From positions 1-7,834 of the forward strand of contig JAGDBY010000037.1 in NCBI GenBank assembly GCA_017958765.1: a DNA stretch of 7,834 nucleotides, given 5' to 3'. Shown in pieces: positions 5,181-7,834 of the stretch. Position numbers and translations under genes: made by a program. Position 1 is the stretch's first letter. Every line of letters begins with the position of its first letter. Source of the stretch: Bacteroidales bacterium (lineage in GTDB: Bacteria; Bacteroidota; Bacteroidia; Bacteroidales; UBA932). Below the pieces are notes generated by a model. That model saw only the letters and a program-made list of their open reading frames with translations. It made no database searches and was not told the DNA's origin.

Positions 5181-6722
5181 ATGGCTGCTTACGAGAGGAC
5201 CAGGAAAAACATGCGGAACAGCATAGTTGCCCTGCTGCTGCAGGTAGTGGCTATGCTGGTCGGCTTTTTTGCCCGGAAGATATTCATAGACTATCTGGGC
5301 ACGGAGGTCCTCGGTCTGAACACGACGGCCACAAGCATTCTCAACTGCCTCAACCTGGCGGAACTCGGCGTCTGGAGCGCCATAGCGGTAACTCTCTACA
5401 AGCCTCTTTACGACGGCGACAGAGAGAAAGTCAGAGAGATAGTGGCCCTCCAGGGATGGCTCTACCGCCTGATAGCCACGGTGATCATTGTCGGCAGTCT
5501 GATAGTGATGCTGTTCTTCCCTCAGATCTTCAGCAAGTCACTTCTCCCTGCCTGGTATCCTTACGCAACATTCGGCGCCCTGCTCTATTCTTCACTGCTC
5601 GGATACTTCTTCAACTACAAGAAGAATGTCCTCTATGCAGACCAGAAGGACTACAAAGCGCTGCTTTGCTCAAGGTCGGTGAATCTGGTAAAATTGGTTT
5701 GCCAGGCCCTTGCAGTAAGGTTTATGGAGAACGGATACGTCTGGTGGCTGATTCTCGAAGTGGTCTTTGCCACAATCAATACCATATTCGTGGCAATCCT
5801 CGTCGACAGGAACTATCCATATCTCAGGGAGCCTGTAGGACCGTCCAAACTGCTTAGGGCCAAGTATCCGGAGGTAATTCAGAAGATCAAATTTCTTTCG
5901 GTTCACAAGCTGAGCTACTTCGCCCTGAATCAGATAAGCCCTATCATTATCTACGCCTACACCACTCTTACTTCCGTGGCGCTGTACGGCAACTACATTC
6001 TCCTTACCACCAATCTGGGAAACATCATAAACGCTATATTCGCGGGAACGGAGGCAGGTGTCGGAAATATGGTGGCGGAAGGAGACAAAAAGCTGATTCT
6101 CAAGGTATTCAGAGAATTCTTCACGACGAAGATGTTTATAGTTTCCACCTGCTGCATATGCCTCTGGATTCTTACAGAACCGTTCATATCGGTATGGCTC
6201 GGCGGAGAATACATCCTGGGGAAAACCACCCTGGCGCTGATTATAGCCATCTTCTTCATCACCAATACCCGAACCATAGTCGACACATACCTCAACACTT
6301 ACGGTATGTTCAGCGATATATGGGCTCCTATCTTCGAGGCGGGAGTCAACATTCTCCTGTCGATTATCCTGGGCAGCATATACGGCATCAACGGTATCCT
6401 GGCCGGCGCCCTCATTTCTCAGATAGCCATCGGATTTATATGGAAGCCTATATTCCTGTTCAAATGGGGTTTGAAAGAGCCGCTGTCATACTATATCAAG
6501 CTGTATGCTAAGCTGTTAGCCATCATTGCGGTATCGTTCGCAGCCGTGGCGTTCCTCTCAGGCAGGATAGGAATTAATCCTTCTGAATCACTTCTTTCAT
6601 TCTTGATATACGCAATTATTGTATTTTTGCTGACAGTATGTATCTTCGGCGGCTTGCTCTACGCTTCAGAGTACAGCTTCCGCGGCATATTCATAAGAAT
6701 CAGAAACTCGCTTAACGTATGA
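5181..6722 (+). CDS. Polysaccharide/lipid-linked oligosaccharide flippase, Wzx/RfbX-type (MOP superfamily)
   Basis: This 513-residue inner-membrane protein is very hydrophobic, with roughly 12-14 predicted helices (for example near 14-34, 97-115, 125-145, 186-208, 316-338, 350-368, 382-425, 440-460 and 470-493). The N-terminal pattern of a basic stretch (RTRKNMRNS) followed by ARKIFIDYLGTEVLGLN and NLAELGVWSAIAVTLYKPL is typical of Bacteroidota flippases of the COG2244 group, which move undecaprenyl-linked glycan units to the periplasmic face. The cluster of aromatic and basic residues around FNYKKNVLYADQKDY (144-158) is also seen in this group. The glycan is unknown. The start at 5181 follows the thioredoxin gene by 10 bases. 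Its TGA stop overlaps the ATG of the following nucleotidyltransferase (ATGA, 6719-6722), which indicates translational coupling. Confidence 0.88.
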   Translation: MAAYERTRKNMRNSIVALLLQVVAMLVGFFARKIFIDYLGTEVLGLNTTATSILNCLNLAELGVWSAIAVTLYKPLYDGDREKVREIVALQGWLYRLIATVIIVGSLIVMLFFPQIFSKSLLPAWYPYATFGALLYSSLLGYFFNYKKNVLYADQKDYKALLCSRSVNLVKLVCQALAVRFMENGYVWWLILEVVFATINTIFVAILVDRNYPYLREPVGPSKLLRAKYPEVIQKIKFLSVHKLSYFALNQISPIIIYAYTTLTSVALYGNYILLTTNLGNIINAIFAGTEAGVGNMVAEGDKKLILKVFREFFTTKMFIVSTCCICLWILTEPFISVWLGGEYILGKTTLALIIAIFFITNTRTIVDTYLNTYGMFSDIWAPIFEAGVNILLSIILGSIYGINGILAGALISQIAIGFIWKPIFLFKWGLKEPLSYYIKLYAKLLAIIAVSFAAVAFLSGRIGINPSESLLSFLIYAIIVFLLTVCIFGGLLYASEYSFRGIFIRIRNSLNV

Positions 6723-7819
6723 TAGAGAGCATTTTCGATAAGGTAAAACAGGAGCTGCTTCCGCCGGATGACGAGCGGATGCTGAAAATAGCGCTCTCCG
6801 CCAACCCTTCTCAGGAAGAGCTGGACGACTTTCTCTCCGGCTGGGATATTGAGAAGGCAGGCAGCCACCGTGCCCTTATGCTCTCCTACTGTATGAAAGC
6901 TCATCCGGAACTCAAGTTTCCGGGTTATACCGGCCCCCGTCTGAACGGACTTCTGAGGTATTATCAGTTCCAGAATCTGCGGCTGATGTCGGAGTTCCAC
7001 AAAATCGGATCTGCGCTTCTGGCCGAAGGGATTGACTTTCTCACATTCAAAGGGGGCGCGCTGAGACATCTCCGTCCGGAACTCCCGCGCATTATGGGAG
7101 ATATAGACATCCTGGTTCAGGAGGATCGCTTCGCTGACGCCATTAGGATGGTCCGCAGGATGGGATATGTCTGCAACGTGGACAGACACAGCGTCGACCT
7201 CCATTACAAGGGTTCCGAGCAGGGCATTCTCGATATTCACAGGTACTACTATATGAATACCGGCAAGGAGCGCACAATCAACAACTCCCTCTTCTACAGA
7301 TCCGAAAGGAGAGAGATTTTCGGGGTGAAATGCCTTCTCCCTTCCAATGAAGACCTGCTGTTCATATCGCTTGTGAATATGGTCAGGAACATCGCCGACT
7401 ACAACAGTTCGGAAGGAATCCCTTACACCCTGTTCGACACTCAGTATCTGATACAGTCTGCTGACAGCTTCAACTGGCAGATAGTTTATGAGAACGGCCT
7501 GGCAACGGGGACTCTCACACATCTGCGTTTTGCAGCCCACTTCATCAACAACATATTCCCGGACTTGATCCCGGAACAGCTCTTCTCCACATTCTCAACC
7601 GACAAAGAACTGGACAACCTATGCTATGTTATCGCCTTCAACAGGTACTATATGCATCCGCGCCAGATAAGGAGCCACGAGCTGAGTGTTGAGGCCGTGA
7701 TGAAAGACAAAAAACTGATCAAGGATTTCCTCAAAGTCAGACCGCTATATACATTTCTGAAACTGTTCCGTACCAATCCTACGGCAGCCAGACTTTTACT
7801 AAGGAACTATGATTATTAA
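6719..7819 (+). CDS. Nucleotidyltransferase-fold family protein (PF14907-like)
   Basis: This 366-residue protein resembles the uncharacterised nucleotidyltransferase family PF14907 (NTP_transf_5). The polymerase-beta-type signature is complete: FKGGAL at 110-115 (the hG[GS] motif), MGDIDILV at 126-133 with metal ligands Asp128 and Asp130, and a candidate third acidic residue at Asp172 in GILDIH. The N-terminal part (1-100) and the C-terminal part (about 205-366) are helical; the latter holds NEDLLFISLVNMVRN, a common context in this family. No signal peptide or clear membrane helix is seen, so it should be cytoplasmic. Family members often occur in surface-glycan or modified-peptide loci, but the substrate is not known. 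It begins inside the flippase stop codon. The triad implies real transferase activity, though what is nucleotidylated cannot be inferred. Confidence 0.82.
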   Translation: MIESIFDKVKQELLPPDDERMLKIALSANPSQEELDDFLSGWDIEKAGSHRALMLSYCMKAHPELKFPGYTGPRLNGLLRYYQFQNLRLMSEFHKIGSALLAEGIDFLTFKGGALRHLRPELPRIMGDIDILVQEDRFADAIRMVRRMGYVCNVDRHSVDLHYKGSEQGILDIHRYYYMNTGKERTINNSLFYRSERREIFGVKCLLPSNEDLLFISLVNMVRNIADYNSSEGIPYTLFDTQYLIQSADSFNWQIVYENGLATGTLTHLRFAAHFINNIFPDLIPEQLFSTFSTDKELDNLCYVIAFNRYYMHPRQIRSHELSVEAVMKDKKLIKDFLKVRPLYTFLKLFRTNPTAARLLLRNYDY

Positions 7820-7834
7820 CAGGACCGATAAAAA
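7809..7834 (+). CDS. Possible start of a further gene, cut by the window edge
   Basis: An ATG at 7809 lies 11 bases inside the end of the nucleotidyltransferase, in another frame, and stays open to the window edge as MIINRTDK. AAGGAA at 7801-7806 just upstream could help initiation, though the spacing is short. Overlapping starts fit the tight packing of this run. Eight residues are too few to name a product, and the frame may simply close beyond the window. Confidence 0.35.

Noticed and set aside
6659..7540. Long open frame on the minus strand (293 codons) opposite the nucleotidyltransferase
   Set aside because: It lies wholly antisense to a well-supported gene. Its translation shows no recognisable motif or domain and it has no promoter-like element before it. 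Codon bias of the plus-strand gene explains the lack of stops.

Overview
The window looks like chromosomal DNA from a member of the Bacteroidota, most likely order Bacteroidales. Three things point there. The intergenic regions carry the lineage-specific promoter elements TTTG (-33) and TAnnTTTG (-7). Start codons are preceded by AT-rich sequence rather than strong Shine-Dalgarno sites. The set of genes also fits: a helix-hairpin-helix protein fused to an outer-membrane barrel, a short-LID adenylate kinase, and an hpt-adk pair. Family and genus cannot be fixed from this sequence. No RNA gene, insertion sequence, CRISPR array or phage gene was seen.

Layout: (1) 1-106 is a short AT-rich intergenic stretch with a possible leftward promoter for a gene off the left edge. 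(2) 107-1033 (+) encodes a YegS/DagK-type lipid kinase. It converges with (3) 1030-2937 (-), which encodes a large exported helix-hairpin-helix/beta-barrel protein; the two stop codons share one TTAA. (4) 2953-3462 (-) is purE, from de novo purine synthesis. (5) A 47-base divergent gap (3463-3509) holds two overlapping Bacteroidota-type promoters facing opposite ways. (6) 3510-7819 (+) is a tightly packed rightward run: hpt (purine salvage), adk (adenylate interconversion), a secreted CPWC thioredoxin-fold protein, a Wzx/RfbX-type polysaccharide flippase, and a PF14907-like nucleotidyltransferase. Gaps are 26, 6, 10 and -4 bases. A further reading frame may start at 7809, overlapping the last stop codon.

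How the genes fit together: the centre is a purine node. purE and hpt-adk are transcribed divergently from promoters that overlap almost completely, so one DNA segment could decide between making AIR-derived purines de novo and salvaging hypoxanthine or guanine. The rightward run then passes without a visible terminator from nucleotide metabolism into envelope functions. The flippase and nucleotidyltransferase at the end are translationally coupled and look like the start of a surface-glycan locus continuing past the right edge.

Most of the window is ordinary core-genome content. The points most worth a second look are the interlocked purE/hpt promoters, the predicted leaderless starts of purE and the barrel gene, and the flippase-nucleotidyltransferase pair attached to the adk operon. 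No clear-cut undescribed system is visible.
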